DNA of 64,000 nucleotides, from positions 62,001 through 126,000 of the forward strand of contig JAQWCW010000002.1 in assembly GCA_028705775.1 (NCBI GenBank), given 5' to 3'. Origin of the DNA: Eubacteriales bacterium (GTDB lineage: Bacteria; Bacillota; Clostridia; Christensenellales; Aristaeellaceae). The notes below the pieces were generated by a model. The model was not told the origin of the DNA, did no database searches, and saw nothing but the letters and a program-made list of their open reading frames with translations. Made by a program: the position numbers and the translations under genes. Of this stretch, positions 26,207 through 36,624 are shown piece by piece; the stretch's first letter is position 1; the number at the start of each line of letters is the position of its first letter.

Positions 26207-26908
26207 TTATCTTCCCAGCTTTGCGTTGATTCCCCGCAAATCGGGTTTGTCGTCCTCAAAATGGCGCGAGAACTTGTAGATGATAAAGCAGCAGATTCCG
26301 ACCGATATTGCCGACACAACCGCGATTATGCTTCTGAACTCCGAGGAATCCCCGACGAGCGCGGCGAGCAGCGCGAGCATATTCATAAAGGAATAGAGCG
26401 CAAAGACCACAAGCGCGATGTTGGAGCCGACCTTCCATGCCGACAGGCGGCTGTAATGCCTTGCGGAAAGGAAGCACCAAAGGAGGGTTACGAGAACCAG
26501 TACGACGGCATAAAGCGCGAGCGCTACCGTAAGAATGGTTGCAAGGCTTCCCGCAACGCTCTGATATTCCGCCTCAAGCGCGGGAGAAAGCCCAAGCCCG
26601 CTCGTTATTACGCCGTCCGCGGGCGCTTGCGATACAGCCGGAGCGCTTGTCGCCTCCGCCGCTGCAGGCTCTGCGCCGCTTGCGTCGGGCGCTGAAAGCG
26701 TCGCTTCCGGAGTCGCCGTCGGCGCTATTGCCGTTCCGTCCATCGTCGTTCCCGCATAGGAATTTATCGTGTCCTTCAGTTCCTGACTCATCGAGTTGAA
26801 AAGATTGTTTGACATAAGGTTAACTATTGCCGTTACGCCAAATAGCAAGCCGATAAACACGACCAGCGTTATCAGCGCCGAAATTCCCCAGTGCAGCTTT
26901 TTGTTCAT
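26207..26908 (-). CDS. Four-helix membrane protein with Ala/Pro-rich linker, function unknown
   Basis: The 233-residue product has an N-terminal helix (about residues 9-30), an extracytoplasmic low-complexity linker of about 75 residues rich in Ala, Pro, Thr and Glu, and three more helices (about 118-143, 155-178, 188-212) with a charged cytoplasmic tail. No known domain is recognised. It is a single-gene unit on the reverse strand, with its own promoter and terminator, facing the ileS T-box region. Confidence 0.7.
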   Translation of the reverse strand: MNKKLHWGISALITLVVFIGLLFGVTAIVNLMSNNLFNSMSQELKDTINSYAGTTMDGTAIAPTATPEATLSAPDASGAEPAAAEATSAPAVSQAPADGVITSGLGLSPALEAEYQSVAGSLATILTVALALYAVVLVLVTLLWCFLSARHYSRLSAWKVGSNIALVVFALYSFMNMLALLAALVGDSSEFRSIIAVVSAISVGICCFIIYKFSRHFEDDKPDLRGINAKLGR

Positions 26909-26947
26909 TTTCGTCAGCCCTTTCGTCTCCCGCTAAATAGCCTCCCT

Positions 26948-26977
26948 ATTATATCGCACAGCGGCGAAAAAGTACAA
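26948..26977 (-). promoter_or_regulatory. Promoter of the reverse-strand membrane-protein gene
   Basis: Read on the reverse strand: TTGTAC (26977-26972), an 18-base spacer and TATAAT (26953-26948). Confidence 0.65.
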
Positions 26978-26995
26978 TGAATAATTAATGAACGC

Positions 26996-27024
26996 TTTAC
27001 AAATCGCAGAATTCTGATTATAAT
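26996..27024 (+). promoter_or_regulatory. Promoter of the T-box/ileS transcript
   Basis: TTTACA (26996-27001) and TATAAT (27019-27024) with a 17-base spacer. The transcript should start near 27031. Confidence 0.8.
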
Positions 27025-27030
27025 ATTCGA

Positions 27031-27280
27031 ATAAAGCGATGACGGGGACGAAACGGCGTCGGCTTTCGCCAAGCGAGCGGGGGAAAGGTGCAAGCCCTGC
27101 GCGAGAGTGCCGTTTGTATCACCCCCGAGCAGCCCTGCCGAATAATCAGGCGGGTCGGGCGCTCCCGTTACAGAGCAGGCGCGTTTTTATGCGCGCGTGA
27201 GAGGGCTGTATAGCCAAAAAGGGTGGTACCGCGGATTTATTATCCGTCCCTTCCGAGGATTTCGGAGGGGACGGTTTTTT
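27031..27280 (+). promoter_or_regulatory. T-box riboswitch (isoleucine) with terminator
   Basis: Leader RNA that senses uncharged tRNA-Ile. The diagnostic T-box AAGGGTGGTACCGCGG lies at 27219-27234; its TGGTACC bulge pairs with the tRNA acceptor end, and the central T matches a discriminator A. The stem I region begins with GCGATGACGGGGACGA near 27037. ATC at 27118-27120, followed by A, is the likely specifier codon for Ile, matching the downstream gene. The terminator stem is 27244-27256 with 27262-27274, followed by TTTTTT. Uncharged tRNA-Ile would favour the antiterminator and switch ileS on. Confidence 0.93.
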
Positions 27281-27320
27281 CATCCTCTCCGGCATAACAA
27301 CAAAATGGGAGGCAGCAAAA

Positions 27321-30300
27321 ATGTCGTTGTACAAAAAGGTTGACACGGATATGAGCTTTGCCGCGCGCGAAAAGGAAGTGGCGGAATTCTGGAAGGATAA
27401 CGATATCATAAAGAAATCCTTCCATCTTCGCGACGGCGCGAAGGAATCCTTTACATTCTTCGACGGCCCGCCTACCGCTAACGGTAAGCCGCATATCGGT
27501 CATGTTCTGACCCGCACGATGAAGGACTTGTTCCCGCGCTATCAGACGATGAAGGGAAAAAGCGTGCTTCGCAAGGCGGGCTGGGATACCCATGGGCTGC
27601 CCGTTGAGCTTGAGGTTGAAAAGAAGCTAGGGTTGGACGGAAAGCCGCAGATAGAGAAGTACGGCATCGAGCCGTTCATCAAGGAATGCAAGGAAAGCGT
27701 CTGGAAATACCTCCACGAGTGGGAGGAAATGTCCGAGCGCGTAGGCTACTGGGTTGACATGGAAAACCCGTATGTAACCTATCATGACGATTATATCGAG
27801 AGCGAATGGTGGAGCCTTAAGCAAATCTATGAAAAAGGTCTGCTTTACAAGGGTCACAAGGTCGTTCCCTTCTGCCCCCGCTGCGGAACGGCGCTTTCGA
27901 GCCATGAGGTTGCGCAGGGCTACAAGGCGGTCAAGGAATACTCCGCGTTTGTAAAATTCCGCGTAAAGAACGCCGATACGCTTACCTACATACTCGCATG
28001 GACGACTACGCCGTGGACTTTGCCGAGCAACGTTGCGCTCTGCGTCAACGCGAAAGAGGACTATATCGAGTTCGAGCTTTATGGCGTGCATAACATAATG
28101 GCAAAGGCGCTCGTTTCCGCCGTTTTCTCCGAGGAGGACATCGCGGAAATGAAAACCGTGCGCGAAATGAAGGGCGCAGACCTTGTCGGAACTGAGTATG
28201 AGCCGCTTTTCCCGCTTGCCGAGCTGCCCCGCGAAAAGGCTTGGTATGTTGTAAGCGACGATTATGTAACCCTTACGGACGGCACGGGCGTAGTTCATAT
28301 CGCTCCTGCGTTCGGCGAGGACGACGCGCGCGTCGGCAGGGTCAATAAGCTGCCTTTCGTTCAGCTTGTCAACACCCAGGGACGCTTTGTTGAAGGAACG
28401 CCGTGGGAGGGTATGTTCGTTAAGGAAACCGACGAACCGATAATGAGCGACCTCAAGGCGCGCGGACTTTTGCTTAAAAAGGCGCTTTACGAGCATGAAT
28501 ATCCTTTCTGCTGGCGCTGCGATACTCCCCTTATCTATTACGCAAGACCCACTTGGTTCATCAGAATGACCGAGCTGCGCGACAGGCTCACCAAGAATAA
28601 CAGAAGCATAAACTGGTTCCCTGACAACATCAAGGAAGGCAGAATGGGCAATTTCCTTGAAAACGTTGTGGATTGGGGACTTTCCCGCGAGCGCTATTGG
28701 GGAACTCCGCTTCCCGTATGGCAGTGCGAGGAGGGGCATATCCATGTTGTCGGCTCCAAGCAGGAGCTTTACGATATGGCAATCGGCGAGGTTGACTTGC
28801 CCGAACTGCACCGCCCGTATATCGACAAGGTGAAGCTCCGCTGCCCCGAGTGCGGCAAGGAAATGACGCGCGTCAAGGAAGTTATCGACTGCTGGTACGA
28901 CAGCGGCTCAATGCCCTTTGCGCAATGGCATTATCCCTTTGAAAACAAGGAAATGTTTGAAAAGAACTTCCCCGCCGATTTCATCTCCGAGGCAATCGAC
29001 CAGACGCGCGGATGGTTCTACACCCTTATCGCGATTGGAACGCTTATCTTTGACAAAGCGCCATTTGAAAACTGCCTTGTACTCGGTCATGTTCAGGACA
29101 AGGACGGAAGAAAGATGTCAAAGCATCTGGGCAACGTCGTTGACCCGTGGTCAGTGCTTGACGTTCAGGGCGCGGACGCCGTCCGCTGGTATTTCTATAC
29201 CGCCGGAGCGCCGTGGATTCCCAGCCGCTTCTATCCCGAAGCCGTAAGCGAGCAGCAGCCCAAGTTCATGGGAACGCTCTGGAACACCTATGCGTTCTTC
29301 ATCCTCTACGCAAATATCGACAGCTTCAATATCAAGGAGCATCCGATTGAGCAGGTTAACCTCTCGCTCATGGATAAGTGGGTGCTTTCAAAGCTCAATA
29401 CCCTTATAAAGACGGTTGACAGCGGGCTTGAAAGCTATAAGGTTCCCGAAACCGCGCGTGCGATAGCCGAGTTTACGGACGAGCTTTCCAACTGGTATGT
29501 GCGCCGCAGCCGCGAGCGTTTCTGGGGCAAGGGAATGGCAGGCGATAAGGAAGCCGCGTTCTCAACGCTTTATACCGTGCTTTCAACGCTCAGCCGCGTC
29601 ATTGCGCCTTTCCTGCCCTTCCTTTCCGAGGAGCTTTATCAGAATCTGGTTCGCTCAGTTGACAAGGACGCGCCCGAAAGCGTGCATCTGACCTCCTTCC
29701 CCGTATGCGAGCAGAAGTATATCGACGCCGACATGGAAAAGCAGATGGACGCGCTTATTGAGGTCGCGCAGCTCGGAAGAGCCTGCCGCAATCTGGCTTC
29801 AATGAAGGTTCGTCAGCCCTCCAAGGCGCTGTATGTTAAGGGCGCGCGCTTTGATGAAAAGTATGCAGAGCTTGTGGAGGATGAGCTGAACGTAAAGAGC
29901 GTCGTGTTTACCGACGACGCGCGCGAGTTCACAACCTATCATCTCAAGCCGCAGATGCGCACACTTGGGCCGAAGTACGGCAAGCTTCTGGGCAAAATCG
30001 GCGCCCGTCTCGGCGAAATGGACGGAAACGAGGTTGTAGAAGCGTTTGACAGGGGCGAAACCCTCCACTTTGACGTTGACGGAACAGAGGTATGCCTTGA
30101 AAAGAACGATGTGCTTACAGAGCCTATGCAGAAGGAAGGCTTTGTTGCGCAGACGGACGCTTCCGTTACCGTCGTGCTTGACACCAACCTGACCCCTGAG
30201 CTTATCCGCGAGGGCTATGCCCGCGAGGTTGTAAGCAAGCTTCAGACAATGCGCAAGGAAGCGGGCTTTGACGTTTCAGACAGAATCAACGTATGGTATA

Positions 30301-30467
30301 CAGCGGGAGCGGAGGTTTCCGGCGCTGTTGAGGCGCTGAAGGATACCATAACGAGCGGCGTTCTCGCGCTTTCCATGACCGCGGGCGAGCCTGACGAGGG
30401 CGCTGTGGTGAAGGAATGGGATATTAACGGAAAGCCGGCAACGCTCTGTGTAAAGCAGGTTAAGTAA
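27321..30467 (+). CDS. ileS: Isoleucyl-tRNA synthetase, long (type 2, eukaryote-like) form
   Basis: Class I synthetase charging tRNA-Ile, 1048 residues. The HIGH motif is HIGH at residues 58-61 within FDGPPTANGKPHIGHVL, and the KMSKS motif is KMSKH at 598-602. The editing domain lies between (about 200-400), with TTPWTLPSN. The FDGPPTANG context and the C-terminal region (LTPELIREGYAREVVSKLQ) match the type 2 enzymes, known for low mupirocin sensitivity. That property is inferred here. Expression is controlled by the Ile T-box. Confidence 0.96.
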   Translation: MSLYKKVDTDMSFAAREKEVAEFWKDNDIIKKSFHLRDGAKESFTFFDGPPTANGKPHIGHVLTRTMKDLFPRYQTMKGKSVLRKAGWDTHGLPVELEVEKKLGLDGKPQIEKYGIEPFIKECKESVWKYLHEWEEMSERVGYWVDMENPYVTYHDDYIESEWWSLKQIYEKGLLYKGHKVVPFCPRCGTALSSHEVAQGYKAVKEYSAFVKFRVKNADTLTYILAWTTTPWTLPSNVALCVNAKEDYIEFELYGVHNIMAKALVSAVFSEEDIAEMKTVREMKGADLVGTEYEPLFPLAELPREKAWYVVSDDYVTLTDGTGVVHIAPAFGEDDARVGRVNKLPFVQLVNTQGRFVEGTPWEGMFVKETDEPIMSDLKARGLLLKKALYEHEYPFCWRCDTPLIYYARPTWFIRMTELRDRLTKNNRSINWFPDNIKEGRMGNFLENVVDWGLSRERYWGTPLPVWQCEEGHIHVVGSKQELYDMAIGEVDLPELHRPYIDKVKLRCPECGKEMTRVKEVIDCWYDSGSMPFAQWHYPFENKEMFEKNFPADFISEAIDQTRGWFYTLIAIGTLIFDKAPFENCLVLGHVQDKDGRKMSKHLGNVVDPWSVLDVQGADAVRWYFYTAGAPWIPSRFYPEAVSEQQPKFMGTLWNTYAFFILYANIDSFNIKEHPIEQVNLSLMDKWVLSKLNTLIKTVDSGLESYKVPETARAIAEFTDELSNWYVRRSRERFWGKGMAGDKEAAFSTLYTVLSTLSRVIAPFLPFLSEELYQNLVRSVDKDAPESVHLTSFPVCEQKYIDADMEKQMDALIEVAQLGRACRNLASMKVRQPSKALYVKGARFDEKYAELVEDELNVKSVVFTDDAREFTTYHLKPQMRTLGPKYGKLLGKIGARLGEMDGNEVVEAFDRGETLHFDVDGTEVCLEKNDVLTEPMQKEGFVAQTDASVTVVLDTNLTPELIREGYAREVVSKLQTMRKEAGFDVSDRINVWYTAGAEVSGAVEALKDTITSGVLALSMTAGEPDEGAVVKEWDINGKPATLCVKQVK

Positions 30468-30471
30468 TTAT

Positions 30472-31770
30472 ATGAAGATAACCATTCTGGGCGGGCAGGA
30501 TACGGCGAATATCCTGTTCGCCCTCCAAGACGTCATTTCCGTATACGGCAAGGAATGCGAGCTTGCGCTTTACGAAAAATCGCAGGGCATGGCTGCAATC
30601 TACGCAAGATCCGGTCAGGAATACTCGCGCAGGCAGGGCGTTTCGGTACGGGTCTATGAAACGAACGACCTTTCATTGGCGCTTACCGGCGCTCAGCTTG
30701 TGCTTTTGACGGACGTTTCGGGCGAGCGGGACAGGTTTGCAGCCGATTCCGCGCTCATGCGCGAGCAGGGGATGACCAACCAAATCCGTGTGCTTTCGGG
30801 CGTTGGCGGCGCTGCGCTTTTCCTTCGCCTTGCCGCGTCCGCGCTGGATTACGGGCGCGAGATAGGGCGCATTTGCCCGAACGCCAAGGTAATTGCCGTT
30901 ATGCCGCAGGCGGATAAAATCGCAAGGCTTTTGAGCGAGGTTTTTTCCCTTGACGCTTACGGGTACGATTTGTATCAGGTTATCGGCTCGTGCGGAATAG
31001 GCGCTGTTGCGGAGCTGATAAAGAAAGAGCCGCGCCAGCTCAAGCTGACGACCTACGGCGTATACGGAATGACCTTCATTGCCTCCGCGCAGTATCTTGC
31101 GGACGGCAATTTCAGGAATAATCAGGGCATGGAAATGCTCCCGCTCATAAAAAAGCGCGTCGGCGAGGGAGCGATGGGCGAGTTTGCCCGCTATATTCTT
31201 GATACCTACGGCGCGGTATTTATCGGCGATGAAGCGGTGGCTTCCCAGTATCTTGCCTCGCGCCCCGATATGCCGCTTGAAGCGCCTGCTGATTTTGCAT
31301 TTTCGCAGGACGATTTGCTGAAAATGGGTCAGCTTCTTGCGGGCTATGTCGCTACGCGCGATATGCCGTTTGACAGGCTGCTCGCCTACGGGCTTCCACA
31401 GCATTCGGCGCTTTTCGGGCTTTCGCTTATAAAGGAAATGCCGCCAATGCGCGCGCCGTCCGTCTGCGCGAGGAATGAAGGCTCGGTAAAGGCGCTTTCC
31501 GACAATATGTTCATAGAGCTTCCGCTGCTTTCGCTCGGCGGAGCGGCGCTGCGCCCAAGCGCGATTGATGCTCCGGATTCGCTTTTCGCCCTGCTTGATA
31601 TGCTTGCAAGGCAGCAGGAGAACTTTATTCTTGCGGCGAAAGGTGACAGGGGCGCTTTGCGCGATTTCTGCGAGAGCGATTCAAGCCTTGAAGGGCTCGA
31701 CAGGCTTTACTGCCTTGACGCTCTCTATTCCCTAATCGGAGATAACGGCGGGGAGGATTTATGTTTTTAG
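30472..31770 (+). CDS. Glycoside hydrolase family 4-like protein lacking canonical metal-site histidines
   Basis: The 432 residues line up along their whole length with GH4 (NAD and Mn-dependent) glycosidases: a Rossmann start (KITILGGQDTAN), GAQLVLLTDVSGERDRF, CPNAKVIAVMPQADKIARLL, VIGSCGIGAVAEL, TTYGVYGMTFIASAQYLADG, and a C-terminal ELPLLSLGG...LARQQENFILAA region. Key GH4 positions differ: the Asn-Pro after the third block is absent, the Cys-His-Ser becomes Cys-Gly-Ile, and the Asn-His of the second metal ligand becomes Tyr-Gly. Catalysis of the usual type is therefore doubtful. It starts four bases after ileS and overlaps the next gene by ten. Confidence 0.6.
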   Translation: MKITILGGQDTANILFALQDVISVYGKECELALYEKSQGMAAIYARSGQEYSRRQGVSVRVYETNDLSLALTGAQLVLLTDVSGERDRFAADSALMREQGMTNQIRVLSGVGGAALFLRLAASALDYGREIGRICPNAKVIAVMPQADKIARLLSEVFSLDAYGYDLYQVIGSCGIGAVAELIKKEPRQLKLTTYGVYGMTFIASAQYLADGNFRNNQGMEMLPLIKKRVGEGAMGEFARYILDTYGAVFIGDEAVASQYLASRPDMPLEAPADFAFSQDDLLKMGQLLAGYVATRDMPFDRLLAYGLPQHSALFGLSLIKEMPPMRAPSVCARNEGSVKALSDNMFIELPLLSLGGAALRPSAIDAPDSLFALLDMLARQQENFILAAKGDRGALRDFCESDSSLEGLDRLYCLDALYSLIGDNGGEDLCF

Positions 31771-32625
31771 CGGACGGATGGAAGGACTTCGAGGTTCTGG
31801 ATACCGGCGGCGGCGAAAAGCTGGAGCGCTGGGGCAGCGTTGTGCTTGCGCGTCCCGACCCGCAGACAATATGGAAAAAGCAAAAGCCGGAAATGTGGAA
31901 AACGGCTGACGCGCGCTATATACGCTCTGAGCGCGGCGGCGGAAGCTGGGAAATCCTGCGCCCGCTGCCGGAAAGCTGGACGGTTTCGTACCGCGAGCTA
32001 AAATTCCGCGTCCGTCCGACAGGCTTTAAGCATACAGGTCTATTTCCCGAGCAGGCTGCCAACTGGGACTGGATGAGCGGGCTTGTCAGTAAGCGCGTTT
32101 CTTCGGGCAAGCCCTGCAAGGTGCTTAATTTGTTTGCATATACGGGCGGGGCAAGCGTTGCCTGCGCCGCTGCCGGAGCAAGCGTCACCCATGTTGACGC
32201 GGCTAAAGGCATGGTAACGTGGGCAAAGGAAAACCGGCAGGAATGCGGGCTTCCTGAGGAGCGTTTCCGCTTTATCGTCGAGGACGCGCTGGCGTTTGTC
32301 AGGCGCGAAATCAGGCGCGGCAACAGCTATGACGGAATACTGATGGACCCGCCGAGCTACGGCAGAGGGCCAAACGGCGAGGTGTGGAAGCTGGAGGACG
32401 AGGTTTTCTCGCTGGTTTCCACCTGCGCAAGCGCGCTTTCCGCAAACCCGCTTTTCTTCCTCGTGAACAGCTATACGACGGGCTTCCAACCGACCGTGCT
32501 GAATAATCTGATTTCCTATACTGTCTGCCGTAATTTCGGCGGCAAGGCGGACGCTCAGGAGCTTTGCCTTCCGGTAAGCTCCGGCGGGCTTCTGCCGTGC
32601 GGCGCTTCCGGCAGGTGGCAGAGCA

Positions 32626-32633
<8 letters not shown>
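31761..32633 (+). CDS. SAM-dependent RNA methyltransferase, RlmI/RlmK-like (COG1092)
   Basis: Class I methyltransferase of the family that forms 5-methylcytosine or 7-methylguanine in 23S rRNA. An N-terminal substrate part with the family phrase TGLFPEQAANWDW (about residues 94-106) is followed by the SAM motif I NLFAYTGGASVAC, the acidic end of strand 2 (VDAAKG) and the catalytic DPPSYGRGPNGE. A PUA domain, found in RlmI, is missing. GGGGAGG lies inside the end of the upstream gene. The modified base is not predictable. It overlaps the pseudouridine synthase gene by eight bases. Confidence 0.82.
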
Positions 32634-34444
<1,811 letters not shown>

Positions 34445-34450
34445 ACATGA

Positions 34451-34491
34451 AAAAGCGGCTCTGAAGCTTATGCCTCAGAGCCGCCGCTTTT
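34451..34491. terminator. Bidirectional terminator between tgt and punA
   Basis: GGCTCTGA (34457-34464) pairs with TCAGAGCC (34475-34482). The outer AAAAGC/GCTTTT arms give a T-run on both strands. It overlaps the last bases of punA. Confidence 0.8.
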
Positions 34492-35314
34492 ATATCGCGG
34501 TTACTATTTCGTTCATCAGCGCGCTGAACTGATGCTTGACCCTCTCGCCCGTTTCGATTACTTCGGAGTGGGACAGCGGCTGCGGAAGTATTCCTGCCGC
34601 CATGTTCGTAATGCAGCTTATACCAAGCACTTTCATGCCCATGTGCCGCGCGACGATGGTTTCGGGAACGGTCGACATTCCGACTGCGTCCGCTCCGAGC
34701 GTTCGGAGCATCCTGATTTCGGCGGGGGTTTCAAAGCTCGGGCCGTTCATCTGCGCGTAAACGCCGCTTTTGAGCTGAAGCCCCAGCTTTTTGCCGCAGC
34801 TAATCGCGGTATTCACCAGCACCTTGTCGTACGCTCTTGACATATCGGGGAAGCGCGGGCCGTAATTATCGAGGTTTTCGCCGATGAGCGGATTCTTGCC
34901 CGTGAAATTTATGTAATCCGTAATCGCCATCAAATCGCCCGGCTCGAAGGAGGTGTTGACGCCGCCTGCCGCGTTAGTCAGAAGCAGCGTTTCAACTCCG
35001 AGCCGCTTCATTGCCCGTATCGGCAGCACCACGTCCGCATAATCGTAGCCCTCGTAGCCGTGAAAGCGCCCGCGCATCATGCATACGCGCTTGCCCGCTA
35101 TGTAGCCTGTATACCATATTCCCGCGTGCCCGGGGACGGTTGAGCGCGGGAAGCCGGGAATATCCGCGTAGGAAATCTGCTGCGGCGCCTTGAGCGCCTG
35201 ATAGTAGTCCCCAAGCCCGCTCCCGAGTACGATTCCGATTTCAGCCTTGCCGCAGGCGTTTTCTATCGCCAGCGCCGCGCGTTGAATGCGCGCTTCCTGT
35301 TCGCTTGCAGTCAT
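34490..35314 (-). CDS. punA: Purine nucleoside phosphorylase
   Basis: Splits purine (deoxy)nucleosides with phosphate into base and (deoxy)ribose 1-phosphate. Trimeric high-molecular-mass family signatures are present: VLGSGLGDY, the phosphate-binding RFHGYEGY, LLTNAAGGVN, and GPSFETPAEIRMLRTLGADAVGMST (GPSFETPAE and DAVGMSTVPE), with the Glu and Asn that bind the base in ITNMAAG. The length of 274 residues is normal. It lies 15 bases behind deoB; the two make a nucleoside-salvage operon. AAGGAAAG precedes the ATG. Confidence 0.94.
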   Translation of the reverse strand: MTASEQEARIQRAALAIENACGKAEIGIVLGSGLGDYYQALKAPQQISYADIPGFPRSTVPGHAGIWYTGYIAGKRVCMMRGRFHGYEGYDYADVVLPIRAMKRLGVETLLLTNAAGGVNTSFEPGDLMAITDYINFTGKNPLIGENLDNYGPRFPDMSRAYDKVLVNTAISCGKKLGLQLKSGVYAQMNGPSFETPAEIRMLRTLGADAVGMSTVPETIVARHMGMKVLGISCITNMAAGILPQPLSHSEVIETGERVKHQFSALMNEIVTAI

Positions 35315-35329
35315 ATTATCTTTCCTTTA

Positions 35330-36487
35330 TCAAAGAATTTCACCGAGAAAGCTTAATCCGCGCCTGAGCTTCAATGAGAAGTATTCGGCGATTGTCTGCG
35401 CCGCGTCCGCATAGGTTTTCCTTATTCCGAGCGGCGTTTCCTTTTCCTTGCCCTTGACTAAGCACATGATTGGAACGTATTCCCGCGTGTGGTCGGTGCC
35501 CTTGAAGGTCGGGTCGCAGCCGTGGTCGGCGGTTATCATCAGAATATCGCCGTCCGTCATCCTGCCTTCGAGCGTCGGAAGGAAATCGTCGAATTCCTTC
35601 AGCGCCCTTGAGTACGCCTTTGCGTCGCGCCTGTGCCCGTACTGCATATCGAAATCAACCAGATTTACAAAGATAAGCCCGTCCTCGCCGTGCTTTTCCA
35701 TGTCGCAAAGGAGCGACTTCATGCACGCGGGATTGCCCACGGCATGGTCTGAATCGGTCAGCCCGCGCAGCGCGAAAATGTCCTCGATTTTGCCTATGCC
35801 CATTACGCGCTTTCCCGCCGCCTTCATTTCGTCAAGAAGCGTGTCCTCCGGCGGCTCGAGCGAAAAATCACGCCTTCCCGCCGTGCGCGCAAAGCTGCCG
35901 GATTTTCCATTAAAGGGTCTTGCGATTATGCGCCCGACTCCGTACTTGCTCTGCATGATTTCGCGCGCCTGCCTGCACATTTCGTAAAGCTTTTCGTCGG
36001 GATACAGGCTTTCGTGGCAGGCAATCTGGAGAACGCTGTCCGCCGACGTGTAAACAATCGGCTTTCCCGTTCTGAGATGCTCGTCGCCCAGCTCCTCGAT
36101 TATCTTGGTTCCGCTCGCCGGATTGTTGCCGATGATTCCTACGCCCCAAGCTTTTTCGAGCGCGTCGGTAACCTCTTTCGGGAAGCCGTTTGGAAAGGTC
36201 GGGAAAGGGGTTTCGAGCTTTAGCCCCGTAAGCTCCCAATGTCCGGTCGTCGTGTCCTTGCCCGCGCTCTGCTCAGCCATTCTGCCCCACGCGCCGATAA
36301 CCCTTCCGCTTTCTTCAAGCCCAAGCAGCTTGTACAGCCCGAGCGCGCGCATATTGATAAGCTCCTGCGGAGCGGCAGCAAGCGTGTGCAGAAGCGTGCT
36401 TGCGCCTTTGTCGCCGTAAGCGCCTGAATCGGGCAGCTCTCCTGCGCCGACGCTGTCCAGCACTATCAGAATTACCCTCTTTGACAT
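35330..36487 (-). CDS. deoB: Phosphopentomutase
   Basis: Converts (deoxy)ribose 1-phosphate, made by PunA, into the 5-phosphate that enters central metabolism. It belongs to the alkaline-phosphatase-like metalloenzymes. Metal and phosphate residues appear in ILIVLDSVGAGELPD, KDTTTGHWE (with the threonine that is phosphorylated) and TADHGCDPTFKGTDHTRE. The length of 385 residues is normal. It is the first gene of the deoB-punA operon. Confidence 0.95.
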   Translation of the reverse strand: MSKRVILIVLDSVGAGELPDSGAYGDKGASTLLHTLAAAPQELINMRALGLYKLLGLEESGRVIGAWGRMAEQSAGKDTTTGHWELTGLKLETPFPTFPNGFPKEVTDALEKAWGVGIIGNNPASGTKIIEELGDEHLRTGKPIVYTSADSVLQIACHESLYPDEKLYEMCRQAREIMQSKYGVGRIIARPFNGKSGSFARTAGRRDFSLEPPEDTLLDEMKAAGKRVMGIGKIEDIFALRGLTDSDHAVGNPACMKSLLCDMEKHGEDGLIFVNLVDFDMQYGHRRDAKAYSRALKEFDDFLPTLEGRMTDGDILMITADHGCDPTFKGTDHTREYVPIMCLVKGKEKETPLGIRKTYADAAQTIAEYFSLKLRRGLSFLGEIL

Positions 36488-36510
36488 ATAAGCACCGCCT
36501 TTTCGAGATT

Positions 36511-36570
36511 ATTATACCTTAATCGGCGGGTTTTGAAAACCTTTACATTGCGGAAATATACTGGTATAAT
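36511..36570. promoter_or_regulatory. Divergent promoters of deoB-punA and the RlmL-like gene, with a shared palindrome
   Basis: Reverse strand: TTTTCA (36539-36534) and TATAAT (36516-36511), 17-base spacer. Forward strand: TTTACA (36542-36547) and TATAAT (36565-36570), 17-base spacer, extended by TGG. The palindrome GGTTTT-G-AAAACC (36529-36541) covers the reverse -35 box and touches the forward one, so one regulator could act on both. That is inferred. Confidence 0.65.
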
Positions 36571-36624
36571 TCTTTTATTACGCGCGTCTGCCGATACTTA
36601 CGCAGGCGCGCCGAAGGAGAGAAT

